A DNA stretch of 64,000 nt from Vibrio amylolyticus (lineage in GTDB: Bacteria > Pseudomonadota > Gammaproteobacteria > Enterobacterales > Vibrionaceae), in the NCBI RefSeq assembly GCF_023145695.1, contig NZ_JAJHVV010000005.1, positions 62,001-126,000 of the forward strand, read 5' to 3'. The notes under the pieces were generated by a model. The model was given only the letters and a program-made list of their open reading frames with translations. It made no database searches and was not told the DNA's origin. Numbering within the stretch: position 1 is the stretch's first letter; every line of letters begins with the position of its first letter. Below, in pieces: positions 18,953-28,400 of this stretch. A program made the position numbers and the translations under genes.

Positions 18953-19906
18953 TTAGCATTCAATAACATTCGGTGAGAGTTCATCCAGCTTGTGCTGAAG
19001 CGACTTTTTAATTAACTCGCTACTGTATTGGTAAAGAGGATGATGGTGATTACGCTCTAAGTAGTACATGGCGTGGCTGATCTTGTTAGGTAATAGCTCA
19101 CTTAGCCAACGAGGTTTGAAGCATTGAATTGACTTAGGACACATAGATGCCGAAAGGGTTTCTGTTATTGCGAGAATATCAGAGTGCTCGGCCAAACAGC
19201 TAAGTACAGACATGCTTGCGGAACGATATTGAAAATCAAACTTTCCTGGATATTGCCGTTCTAGTATCGCGCTAAAATCAGTGAGGCCGGGTACTAAAAT
19301 CCCGCCGGTTGGGTATGTTGAAAATTCGCGCTGGCTGAAACCTGAATGTTCCCACGGATGTTCTTTTCTTGCGATTACCACCGGATCGCTGGTTGTTAGG
19401 GCGACAGAACGAATAGATTTAGGTGTTTCAATGGGGTAGAAGTTAAGCCCAATGTGTACCTCACCATTTTGAATAGCGTTAAAGGTTTTATCATTCCAAG
19501 TGGTGACATTAAGCTTTGCATTGGGAAACATATCAAAGACGACAGAACTCGTTAACTCGGTCGCGATCGCTTCTAAGAACACGCTAGAGACAGCAATGGT
19601 GAGCTCACCATCAAACTGATGCGGATCGGAGAATAGCCTTGATGACAGACGGTTATCTAATAGTTCAATATGCTCGTTTAATCCTTGACCAATTTCATCA
19701 GCGCGATAAGTAGCGTGTAATTCATTACCTGCCGTATAAAACAACTTATCGTTAGTGAACTCTCGTAACTTGGCCAATGTTTGACTGACTGCCGACTGAG
19801 TAATGCCCAGTGCATTGGCTGCCTTTTTAATACTTCTATGGCTGTATATCGCGTTAAATGTTCGTAGGTAATTCAAGTTAAGCTGTTGATTATATTTTTG
19901 GTACAT
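18953..19906 (-). CDS. LysR-family transcriptional regulator
   Basis: The N-terminal winged helix-turn-helix reads LNYLRTFNAIYSHRSIKKAANALGITQSAVSQTLAKLRE, though cited here only by its key parts: AANALG and SAVSQ. The effector-binding domain fills residues about 95-300. It is divergent from the outer-membrane protein gene at 20059, with 152 bases between them and two inverted repeats, so it probably regulates that gene. The ligand is unknown. Confidence 0.9.
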   Translation of the reverse strand: MYQKYNQQLNLNYLRTFNAIYSHRSIKKAANALGITQSAVSQTLAKLREFTNDKLFYTAGNELHATYRADEIGQGLNEHIELLDNRLSSRLFSDPHQFDGELTIAVSSVFLEAIATELTSSVVFDMFPNAKLNVTTWNDKTFNAIQNGEVHIGLNFYPIETPKSIRSVALTTSDPVVIARKEHPWEHSGFSQREFSTYPTGGILVPGLTDFSAILERQYPGKFDFQYRSASMSVLSCLAEHSDILAITETLSASMCPKSIQCFKPRWLSELLPNKISHAMYYLERNHHHPLYQYSSELIKKSLQHKLDELSPNVIEC

Positions 19907-19949
19907 ATTGCCTCCTATTCCATGACATTAATTAGCTGTGCTTTATTGC

Positions 19950-19978
19950 AATTCGTTAGGTGAATTAGATTTACTAAT
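19950..19978. promoter_or_regulatory. Tandem inverted repeats in the LysR/OMP divergent promoter
   Basis: AATTC-N7-GAATT (19950-19966) overlaps ATTAG-N5-CTAAT (19964-19978). Both have the arm-spacing form common to LysR-type binding sites. Confidence 0.4.
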
Positions 19979-20058
19979 AGTTTGAATAAGTAGTGTATGA
20001 AACTGAGTTTATTTAGAGTGCTTGCAAGAACTGAGTAAAAGAAACTAAAGGCAAAGCA

Positions 20059-20853
20059 ATGAATCAATCATATACCCTCATCACTACCTTACTTATGCTG
20101 TCAACGAGCATATCTGCCACCTGCTACGCAAACGATAAGAGTGAAGAACAGGACTACCACGATGCAGATCCAAGGAATAGCTCATTAAGGGCTGCTGTTT
20201 TTTCAGATGACCAAGGCGAATTAAAATTACTAGCAGGTGGTGGAGCAGGCGGGCTAACCAGCGACATCTCTCAAACGGTAGGCTTTGCGGAATATTATAC
20301 GCAGACAAACAACGCGAGGCTTCGAGCCGCACACTTTGATTCTTTTGGCGGAGTGTATGTTGATGTATACCACTTAGACAGTGTGGCAGGTATGTATACC
20401 ACAGGTTATATGTTGCCGTTATCAAACAACGATGGAACACTATTTTTTCCTTCATTGAATTATACCTATGTGGATTTCAAAACAAATGATATTGCTGACT
20501 TCGCTAACGGGCTCGCTGGCTCTCCAATTCCTGCCATTACATCCAATCAAGTGTCTTTGGCTCTTGGTGGAGAAGAAGCACAACTAGGTTCTGTTAATCT
20601 GTATGCACTTCATCCTTGGAATGACACCCATTTTTCAGTCTTTAATGTTAACCTTGGATCGTCTTATGGAGGTGTCGACATGAATGTCGCTAACCTTATG
20701 TGGCTACAAGGAATAAAAACCAAAGTAGCGGATAAAACAATCAATATTATGTTTGAATTTAAGTACGACTATATCAAACTCGATAAGACAGTCATTGGCA
20801 GTCTTGATTCCGAAGAAGTGACTGCATCGGTCGGCATTGACTATCGATTCTAA
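20059..20853 (+). CDS. Predicted outer-membrane beta-barrel protein
   Basis: A 264-residue exported protein: signal peptide ending near CYA, then alternating amphipathic strands and a C-terminal aromatic signature (VGIDYRF) typical of proteins inserted by the BAM complex. I do not recognise a specific family. Its position opposite a LysR regulator suggests an inducible envelope function such as solute uptake. Length would suit a barrel of 10-12 strands. Confidence 0.7.
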   Translation: MNQSYTLITTLLMLSTSISATCYANDKSEEQDYHDADPRNSSLRAAVFSDDQGELKLLAGGGAGGLTSDISQTVGFAEYYTQTNNARLRAAHFDSFGGVYVDVYHLDSVAGMYTTGYMLPLSNNDGTLFFPSLNYTYVDFKTNDIADFANGLAGSPIPAITSNQVSLALGGEEAQLGSVNLYALHPWNDTHFSVFNVNLGSSYGGVDMNVANLMWLQGIKTKVADKTINIMFEFKYDYIKLDKTVIGSLDSEEVTASVGIDYRF

Positions 20854-20858
20854 AGGTT

Positions 20859-20882
20859 AGAGGCACTTGATTAAGTGCCTCC
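20859..20882. terminator. Terminator between convergent OMP and FadL-type genes
   Basis: AGGCACTT-GATT-AAGTGCCT stem-loop (20861-20880), followed on the plus strand by CCTGTCTTTT. Confidence 0.75.
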
Positions 20883-20891
20883 TGTCTTTTC

Positions 20892-22097
20892 TTAGAATGT
20901 AAAGTTGGCACCAACGAAGTGAATACTGCCTTCGAATTCACCATTAATTTGAGTATAAGGTTCTCCGGTGCGTTCTATTTCCATTGTGCCAAAGTCAGCG
21001 TATTCGTAGAAAATGTCGATACGCGTTGTGCCCCAATAGGTACTTGCGCCAAGTGAATAGCGGTACTGTTCACCGACAGGCAGATCGACCCATTGTTTTG
21101 TTGGGTCATCTTGTGGTGAGGTTTCGTAAGAGAAGCCTGCTTTCAGCGCCCAGTCAGAGTTAAGCTGGTAATCGGCACCAATGGCGAATTTCCATACATC
21201 ATCCCAGTCTCTATCGATGGCAGGGTATATACCGGATAGGTTTAAAGCATCGTTGTAAACTGGCGTTTCTGAGAACTCGCTCCATTGATGAAATTGGACA
21301 GAGGAAAGGATCGTTAGTTGTTCAGTCAGATCGTAATTACCACTTAGATCTACAATTGCAGGTACGATTAATTTTGTACCTACTGTCGCCTGAGTACCGT
21401 TTATTTGTTCAAATTCATTGGTTAAAGTTGCGGTAATGTCATCGAATTCATGCACTAGTTTAGAACGGTAGCTTAGGCCTAATGCCCAACGTTCGGCTTG
21501 ATACATGGCACCGGCATTAAATCCATAAGCCCAGTCGGTTCCCATGTCAGACTCAAAGCCGGTGGTGCTGACTTCGATCATTCCGTAATTGATTTGAGCA
21601 CCAAGGCCTACCGACCAGTTCTGGTCGATTTGATAACTCAGGCTTGGGTTGAGCTGTAATGCGGACATAAAGGCTTTATCTAGGTGATTAGCACCATCCC
21701 AATCCGAACCGTACTCAATTGAAGATCCACCAACAGCGCCAAAATTGAGCCCAAGATGCAGCTTTTCGTTTAATTGTCGTACATGGAAAACACCGATAGA
21801 AGGCATGATGGTTTCAGCTGAGGCATTTCCTTCAGGGGTCCGCAGAAGGTTCTCGTCTGTACCGTAGTCCGTGTAATCCATCTGAAGGTAGAGTGCCATT
21901 GTGTTGATGGTTGTTTTTTGCTCTCCCATGTGGCTCATGGTCGCTGGGTTCGTCCAGTTTGCTGTTGCTGTTTCAGTATAAACTCCGTCACCAGCGCCTG
22001 CAGTACCGGCATTTGCTGTCACCGCTTCTTGAAGTAATAAACCACTCGCGTTGGCGTACGATGAGCAGATAAGTAGTGCTAATAGTGTTTTTTTCAT
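20892..22097 (-). CDS. FadL/TodX-family outer-membrane hydrophobic-substrate channel
   Basis: A 401-residue protein with the FadL signature just after the signal peptide: ASGLLLQEAVTANAGTAGAG, then TATANWTNPATMS, matching the N-terminal hatch NPA motif of long-chain fatty acid and hydrocarbon channels. The rest is beta-barrel and ends in VGANFTF. It would admit fatty acids or other hydrophobic compounds. Several FadL paralogues per genome are usual in marine gammaproteobacteria. Confidence 0.92.
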   Translation of the reverse strand: MKKTLLALLICSSYANASGLLLQEAVTANAGTAGAGDGVYTETATANWTNPATMSHMGEQKTTINTMALYLQMDYTDYGTDENLLRTPEGNASAETIMPSIGVFHVRQLNEKLHLGLNFGAVGGSSIEYGSDWDGANHLDKAFMSALQLNPSLSYQIDQNWSVGLGAQINYGMIEVSTTGFESDMGTDWAYGFNAGAMYQAERWALGLSYRSKLVHEFDDITATLTNEFEQINGTQATVGTKLIVPAIVDLSGNYDLTEQLTILSSVQFHQWSEFSETPVYNDALNLSGIYPAIDRDWDDVWKFAIGADYQLNSDWALKAGFSYETSPQDDPTKQWVDLPVGEQYRYSLGASTYWGTTRIDIFYEYADFGTMEIERTGEPYTQINGEFEGSIHFVGANFTF

Positions 22098-22175
22098 AGT
22101 AATAACTTACAGAATGAATAAATATGAGGGGATACTTTCATCCCTTGCTGATATTTATTGAGGGTAGTTAAAGGT

Positions 22176-22227
22176 GGAAACCTAGCGAAATGGCTCTAGA
22201 ACATCATCCTTGATGTGCTAGGTTTCC
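22176..22227. repeat. Nested inverted repeat upstream of the FadL-type gene
   Basis: The outer arms GGAAACCTAGC (22176-22186) and GCTAGGTTTCC (22217-22227) are perfect 11-bp complements. An inner hairpin, ACATCA-TCCT-TGATGT (22201-22216), abuts the right arm. It lies between the stop of the HlyD-type gene and the FadL-type gene. There is no T tract, so it is not a classic terminator. Confidence 0.75.
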
Positions 22228-22254
22228 GGTAAACAGCTTTATGTTGCCTAGAGG

Positions 22255-23478
22255 CTACATGCTATAGATGAAGTAGATCTGAGCTTTCATTCGAATAATG
22301 ATTCCTCGAATGACATTCAAGAAGTTTAAAAATGGAATCGGCTTTTCTGCGTTGACCCATGCAAGGCCAACAGCACCCACTGGAATATCGTATCCATCAG
22401 GTTCTGTAATACGTAGACGAACAAAGTGGTGCTTGTTCATCACGTTCTTTCCTGTTGTGCTACGTACATTCACTTCTCGTGCAACTAAAGACCCTTGTGA
22501 TTCACCTGTTGCTTCAATAACGCCTTCAACCTTTGCAGAAAAGACTTTGCCAGGGTAAATTGCGGTAGCAAATTCAGCTTCTTGTCCCACTTTGATATTT
22601 CTAAATGCTTGGTGATTGATTCGCATCAGAACGAACTTTTCATTACTGTACATTTTCAAGCGGGGTATCAAGCCAACAAATTGTCCTTCACGAGCCATGA
22701 AGTTAGTCACATAGCCATCGACAGGGGCAAAAACTTTGGTTTGAGAAAGATCCCATTCAGCTTGTTTCAGCGAAGCGGCCTTGTTTTTCAGATCAGACTC
22801 TTTGCTTACAACCGTAAGTTGAGACTTCTCCATAAGGTTTTTATTTTTGTTAGCCGTGATCAGTGACTTATCGTATTGAGATTCAAGAATTAATATCTGG
22901 CTCTTAGCTACTTCTACAATAGTTCGTTGTTGATCTAGGCTACTTTCAGTAATGGTGTTTTTAACTTTAGAGTTTTGGTCAACAAAACGTTTTAACGTTC
23001 TCTGCTTCAGAGTCAGATCTTGTTGAGAGGCCGAGATCTGGTTCTTAATGATTTCAATATCTTCAAGAGACGCTTGGTAATTCGTATTAGCGATATTGAT
23101 ATCTTGCACTGCTGACTTATACGCCATTTCTGCAATAGAGAGTTGAGCTTGTGCTTTTTCTACAGCGATAACGTAAGAGTCATCGGCAATTTCATAGACT
23201 AACTGGCCTTTTTTAATTTTAGCATTTGGCTTGATATATAAGTGTTCAATGTCGCCAGTGACGCGATTAGACCCAGGTCTTAATTGAATGTGTGGAGATT
23301 GAACAACAGAGCCTCCTGAAAGATCCATTGGCGCCCATGTGATTAATCCTATCCATACAAATATTAACCATGCTGAACCACCGCCGTAAGCAAATATCTT
23401 AAAAGGCTTGTTCCAAGGAATACCAACTAAACGTAATAGGTAAATAAATAAAACCCATACAGCTAAACCTTCTAACAT
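22255..23478 (-). CDS. HlyD-family membrane fusion protein (YibH/EmrA-like)
   Basis: A single-pass inner-membrane adaptor with N-terminal hydrophobic segments (residues about 1-60), a lipoyl half (IEHLYIKPNAKIKKGQLVYE), a long coiled-coil (about 90-245) and a barrel domain (VFAPVDGYVTNFMAREG). ATG 23478, preceded by GAGG and placed 2 bases after the stop of the preceding gene, is chosen over the longer frame. The pairing with a small membrane protein upstream mirrors the YibH-YibI arrangement of E. coli. No transporter or outer-membrane channel is adjacent. Confidence 0.85.
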   Translation of the reverse strand: MLEGLAVWVLFIYLLRLVGIPWNKPFKIFAYGGGSAWLIFVWIGLITWAPMDLSGGSVVQSPHIQLRPGSNRVTGDIEHLYIKPNAKIKKGQLVYEIADDSYVIAVEKAQAQLSIAEMAYKSAVQDINIANTNYQASLEDIEIIKNQISASQQDLTLKQRTLKRFVDQNSKVKNTITESSLDQQRTIVEVAKSQILILESQYDKSLITANKNKNLMEKSQLTVVSKESDLKNKAASLKQAEWDLSQTKVFAPVDGYVTNFMAREGQFVGLIPRLKMYSNEKFVLMRINHQAFRNIKVGQEAEFATAIYPGKVFSAKVEGVIEATGESQGSLVAREVNVRSTTGKNVMNKHHFVRLRITEPDGYDIPVGAVGLAWVNAEKPIPFLNFLNVIRGIIIRMKAQIYFIYSM

Positions 23479-23480
23479 GA

Positions 23481-23804
23481 TTATTCCTCGCTTACTTGTG
23501 GTGCAGATGGTGTAGAATCGGTCCATATCTGACGAACTCGGCGAATACTCTGTTCAGCGTCTACAAACGCAATGATGACAGCAAGTACCCATACCCAGTG
23601 CCAAATAAACCCTATCCAGGTGAGTATGGTCACGAGTGCCATTTGGCCATGCTGCTTTTTGTCTGCATGATGAATTGGTAGTTCGTGAAATTTCCAAAAA
23701 CCGTATAAAGCGCCAAAAATAGCAAAAGCGAGGGCAACCCCTGCAACTACGTGTAATCCAGTGTCGAAACCTGTGTCGACAAAAGGCATGCTAATTAAAC
23801 TCAT
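23481..23804 (-). CDS. Small membrane protein, YibI/DUF3302-like
   Basis: 107 residues with two or three hydrophobic helices. The FYG/LYGFWKFHELPIHHADKKQHG segment, followed by a W-rich helix, resembles the DUF3302 protein YibI. It is translationally linked to the HlyD-type gene downstream, and the pair probably forms one envelope module. Family membership is inferred from pattern and context; function is unknown. Confidence 0.6.
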   Translation of the reverse strand: MSLISMPFVDTGFDTGLHVVAGVALAFAIFGALYGFWKFHELPIHHADKKQHGQMALVTILTWIGFIWHWVWVLAVIIAFVDAEQSIRRVRQIWTDSTPSAPQVSEE

Positions 23805-23896
23805 AAAGCGTCCTAAAAATGGTGTAAAAAAAGAGCTAGAGTCGCTAGAAATCTAACGTGTAAATAAATGTTACGTAGGGGGGAGGGGAAACGAAT

Positions 23897-23910
23897 CAGT
23901 AAATTTACTG
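23897..23910. promoter_or_regulatory. Perfect CAGTAAATTTACTG palindrome upstream of the YibI/YibH-like pair
   Basis: A 14-bp perfect palindrome about 93 bases before the ATG at 23804. It shares CAGTA-N4-TACTG with 18931-18944 and 34243-34256. Confidence 0.4.
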
Positions 23911-24054
23911 CTATGAAGTAGAGAGTTAAAAAACCTTGATCTGGCGTAGTATTTATTAGGGGGATTAAGAGTGGAAAGCGAGAATAAAGATAACTCTCTA
24001 TCTCACGCAGAGGGCGTTGAATAACTGTTTAGCAAGAAAAGGTGAGTATTACTG

Positions 24055-25425
24055 CTAAAGGGTTTCAGACTTTACAGTTGGTTTAATAATGGCGACGGCT
24101 CGCTTGCCATGTTCGATGGGTTTAACCGTAATGTTGGCTGTGATGGTACTGTCACTTTCTGATAAAACCGACTTGATCGTGCACACGGAACTATAGCTTT
24201 GATTTTCATTAAAGACTTTGGCAAACCAATAGCTAGGAGTATCTCCTTTAATTACTTGTAACAGGAAATCAATGGGTTGCCCTGTAATATAGTGTGGTGT
24301 TTTTCCTAACCAATTGTGTGCGGCTGGATTACAGTAGGTAATATTCAGGTGTTCATCCGTGGTAATAATAATATCACTGATAGCGTTTAAAAGATCTTGG
24401 TTGAACTGTAATGAATCCATTAGGCTTACGTGATTACTTTCAATATTCTGGGCTAAACTCGAAAGTTCATCGTCATAAGGGTATTGAAACGGTTCAAGAT
24501 TAGATGGGTCATTTGATAACCATTGGTTCATTTGTACGATTGGCTTAGTGACGTAGTTCTTCAAAATAAGAAAAAAGAACAGGACCAAAATAATAACAAT
24601 AGCAATTTCAAAAACGATTAAGGTAAGCAGCTCCTTGGTAATAAAATCAGAATGTGGCCGCTGCAGCTGTAATTTAAATGGGATGGTTTTTTCATTATTG
24701 GCGATTAGTCGAAAAGTAGCGTTATTGGAATCGTCGATATCTTCAAATATGCCTTTTATGGAAGGTAACTCAGTAAAGGATACCGCAGCAGAGTTGTCTT
24801 CGGGTATTAGTTCCAATTTAGAGCCAATTATGCTGCTCACATCATCGATGAAAAAGTTGTCTATATGCTTGGTGAAAGCAATAAATCCGGTTGGCTGAAA
24901 TAGATTTTCTTCATTAAATATTGCACGTGTAGCGATTACATACATCTTTTCACTTTCTACGACGATTTGAAAATCTAAATCTCCATAGTTGTTCAAGTTC
25001 GCAAAGTTATTGATGTGCTGATGGATCTCAAGAACTGTGTCTGGTTGAGCGGTGAGAAAGAGTAAATCTTCATTTTTTGAATAAACAGAAATTGATTCAA
25101 ATCCATAATCGAGAAGGTGATGCAATAGCCGTTTGTAGGTGGCAGTGTCTCTATGGCTACGATTAGTATAGGACGCTAACTCGCTCCAATATGAATAGTC
25201 CAAGGTAAATTGGATGCTGGTATCATACTTTAATGAAATGACATTCAGTGCTAGTTCACTGAGTTGTTGAGTATGGTTGAGGTCTTTCCCTTTGGTTATC
25301 TTATTTGCCAATATCGTAGACATAGACGAAAAGATAATGCTAATAACAATAAACAAGCCGATGAAAATGGCGGTTAAACGAAATTCAATGGATGAGTTCA
25401 GCCGTGAAGCCTTTTTAATTTTCAT
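24055..25425 (-). CDS. CHASE4-HAMP-PAS membrane sensor without an output domain
   Basis: An N-terminal membrane helix (about residues 15-40), a periplasmic CHASE4-like domain with the LDYSYWSELASYT motif, a second helix (about 275-300), a HAMP-like linker and a PAS domain (DLLNAISDIIITTDEHLNITYCNPAA). The protein then stops: there is no kinase, GGDEF, EAL or methyl-accepting domain. ATG 25425 overlaps the last codons of the hybrid kinase gene, so the proteins are probably coupled in translation and perhaps in function. The longer frame to 25440 would need a TTG start. Confidence 0.75.
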   Translation of the reverse strand: MKIKKASRLNSSIEFRLTAIFIGLFIVISIIFSSMSTILANKITKGKDLNHTQQLSELALNVISLKYDTSIQFTLDYSYWSELASYTNRSHRDTATYKRLLHHLLDYGFESISVYSKNEDLLFLTAQPDTVLEIHQHINNFANLNNYGDLDFQIVVESEKMYVIATRAIFNEENLFQPTGFIAFTKHIDNFFIDDVSSIIGSKLELIPEDNSAAVSFTELPSIKGIFEDIDDSNNATFRLIANNEKTIPFKLQLQRPHSDFITKELLTLIVFEIAIVIILVLFFFLILKNYVTKPIVQMNQWLSNDPSNLEPFQYPYDDELSSLAQNIESNHVSLMDSLQFNQDLLNAISDIIITTDEHLNITYCNPAAHNWLGKTPHYITGQPIDFLLQVIKGDTPSYWFAKVFNENQSYSSVCTIKSVLSESDSTITANITVKPIEHGKRAVAIIKPTVKSETL

Positions 25426-28400
25426 CAAGATATAACTCAATCTGTTCGGTTACGAAATCCATATAACGGCTTAAAATGTTGAGTCCTTCTTTTAACTCGA
25501 CAAGATTTATATCCAAAGCATATATCTCCAATCGTTGAGATAGCTCTCCAGCTGTTTCTAACCCTAAGTATAAGAAACTCCCCTTAAGTTTGTGGAATTG
25601 ATCTTTATACTGCTGCTTTGTATTAAGCTCTTCACCTTTGTTAGGTGGAGTTTGATCGACGTTGTCGAGAAAGGAGCTCAGGATGGTTTTGGCCATACTC
25701 TCATCATCACCACAGATTTCAATAACATGGTTGGGAGAGAATGGTGGATTGGATTGGATAGTTATGAGCAATCCTTCAAAAAGCTCGTCAGTAAGAGATA
25801 CGGCTGTTGTAGGGGAGAGATGATGGCTCTCTTGCGAGTTTGGTAAAAAGTCATTCACCAAGTAATCTAACTCGTCTAGAACATGTTCAGTCTCGTGGGG
25901 CGGCGACTCATTGAGAGGATCTGATATTTCTGAAACATTTTTTAATGTACTAACATGCTCGATTGCTTTTAGCTCACTAAGAGAACTCAAAAGTTTATGC
26001 TTAAGGATATCTATAGGGCATGGCTTAGATAAATAATCATTAAAACCGGCTTCTAAGCACTTTTGAGATGTACCACTGACAACATCCGCTGTTAAAGCAA
26101 TTAAGTAAGGGCGCACTTCCTGTGCACTTAATTTTCTAGCGAGAGCAAATCCATCCATTATCGGCATATGGCAGTCAGATAAGACAATATCATAGTGATT
26201 TGTTTGACAAAGTTGATAGCCTTCTTGCCCGTTAACTGCGTAATCATGCGAGACTCCAAGCTTGTTTAATTGCCCTGAAATAACTTGCCTATTAAGCTCA
26301 TTATCTTCAACGAGAAGTAGGTGGAGTGTCGTTAACTCACTACTTGATAGAGTCTGTTCGGGAGAAAAGTCTGTCAGTTTTTCAGCCGTAAGTGTTGATC
26401 TTTTTAGCTCCAATTGAATTTTGAACTGGGTACCTACACCATGAATTGAAGCGACAGAAATATCACCCTTCATCGCATCAACGATTTCTTTACAGATACT
26501 TAAACCTAATCCGGTTCCTCCGAACTTACGCGTAATGCTATTTTCCGCCTGCGTAAATGGGTTAAAGAGATCAGCGATAGCCTTGTCTGGTATACCGATA
26601 CCTGTATCCTTAACGTAGAATACTAATGTATCTGAATTTGTTTGATTGGCTACCAGAGACGCTTCGATGGTGATCGCGCCTTTTTCAGTAAACTTAATGG
26701 CGTTAGAAACCAGATTATTGAGAACTTGCATCAAGCGCGTCGTATCGCACAGATAATGTGAACTAAGAGAATCGGATACGATGATATCAATAGCCAAGCC
26801 TTTGTCATTAGCTGTGATAATGAAGTTGTCTCTCACTAAACCCAGTAATTCTTTTATATTGCAGTTGACTTCTTCAATGGTCAGTTTACCTGCTTCCATT
26901 TTGGAAAAGTCGAGGACGTCATTGAGAAGTGCAAGCAAGCTGTTGGCAGCACCATTTAGAGAGTTGAGTAGCCCTTTTTGCTCTTTATTAAGTTCAGTAA
27001 ATGTAAGGGCTTCTGCCATTCCTAAAACACCGTTCATCGGCGTTCTAATCTCGTGACTCATTCGGGCCAAAAAGTCAGTTTTAGCCGTGGCTAATTGTTC
27101 TGCTTTCTTTTGCTGAGCCTCAGCGTTGGCTAATGCACTCTTGAGGGCCAAAGCAAGCTGAAGTTTACTTCTAACATTTCGACGGTAGACCATAAACGCA
27201 ATAAGCAATACCAGCATGCCTACAACAACATAGATTGTGTATTTTTTGGTTACCCTATCGAGTTCACTAGATATGTTGATTGAGTTAGCTTGTCTTTTCC
27301 AGCGATCTTGGGCTTCGGTTTGTAAGTCACTGCCTAACGAGAAAAGCGCGTAGTTAAATAAACTCACCGCGTTTTGGTGCTTTTTCTGAAGTCCGATTCT
27401 TACAGGGAGATCAAAGTTGAAGTTTTCTGCTCTTAACACTTTGAGATTGTGAAGATTCTGCGCCGATACTTGATAAGACACATTAAAAATATTCCCCACA
27501 AAAGCATCGGTATTACCTTCAGAAACAGAGAGCACAGCTTCTTGCATGCTCGAATAGATAACGGGGGTGAAGTCGATGGTCGATTTAAGGATTTTATTTT
27601 CAGCATACCCTTCAACGAGAGCGATACGAAGCCCTTCTAGAGAAGAGCTAGAGCTATAATTTTCTTTACTGGCTATTGCGGCTATATTGTTTCCAATTGA
27701 TTGCGTGAAAGCGAGAAATGATCGCTCGTTTGTTTTAAATAACCCAGGGAAGAGGTCGACTTCTTTTCGTTCAAGCGCAGCAAAGGCGCTATCGAAATCT
27801 TCGTAGCCCACAGGTTCAAAGTTTATTCCAATGTGCCTCGATATTTTTTTCAAAATGTTAATTAAATAACCATCCACGAAGAAACCATCAGAAGTAAAGT
27901 CAGGCTCACTACCTTTAATAATATAAGAAAAAGAAAGAGTGGGTAGCTGAGCTAAGGTATTAAGCTTTTGAGGAGATAGGTTTTTGTCGTAGGTGCCGAT
28001 GAGTAGTGAATAATAGGAACTGCCTTGCTTAAAAAATTTATACCAATCATCAAGTTGAGTGGTGAATTCATCATTAATAATCGAGTGGTTAATTTTTCGT
28101 ATAAGTGAAGTGTTATCTTTTCTAGCTAAAGCGGAAATTTTTATACCAGGATCGATCTCGTTACTTAGGACGAATTTTTCAAGTAAGCCATGGCGCTCGA
28201 GTTCAACTTTAATCTCTTCAGTTTTAATCGTATAAACATAGTCGACATCACTCAATACATTACCGATATCTTTGACGTCATAACTGTGCAAAATGACATC
28301 GTTACCGCGGTCGAAATAAGAAGGTAAAACATTGGGTGGAAGATTGAGTGCGACTTTACCGTGCGTTTTCACACCAATATTTTCGTACAGAGCACCCACT

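Noticed and set aside
23871..23889. G-rich stretch as a quadruplex or riboswitch part
   Set aside because: Only two G runs, no further structure.
24041..24055. GCAGTAATACT on the minus strand near the end of the PAS gene
   Set aside because: Only a half of the sulfatase operator and located at the 3' end of a gene with no promoter to serve; probably chance.
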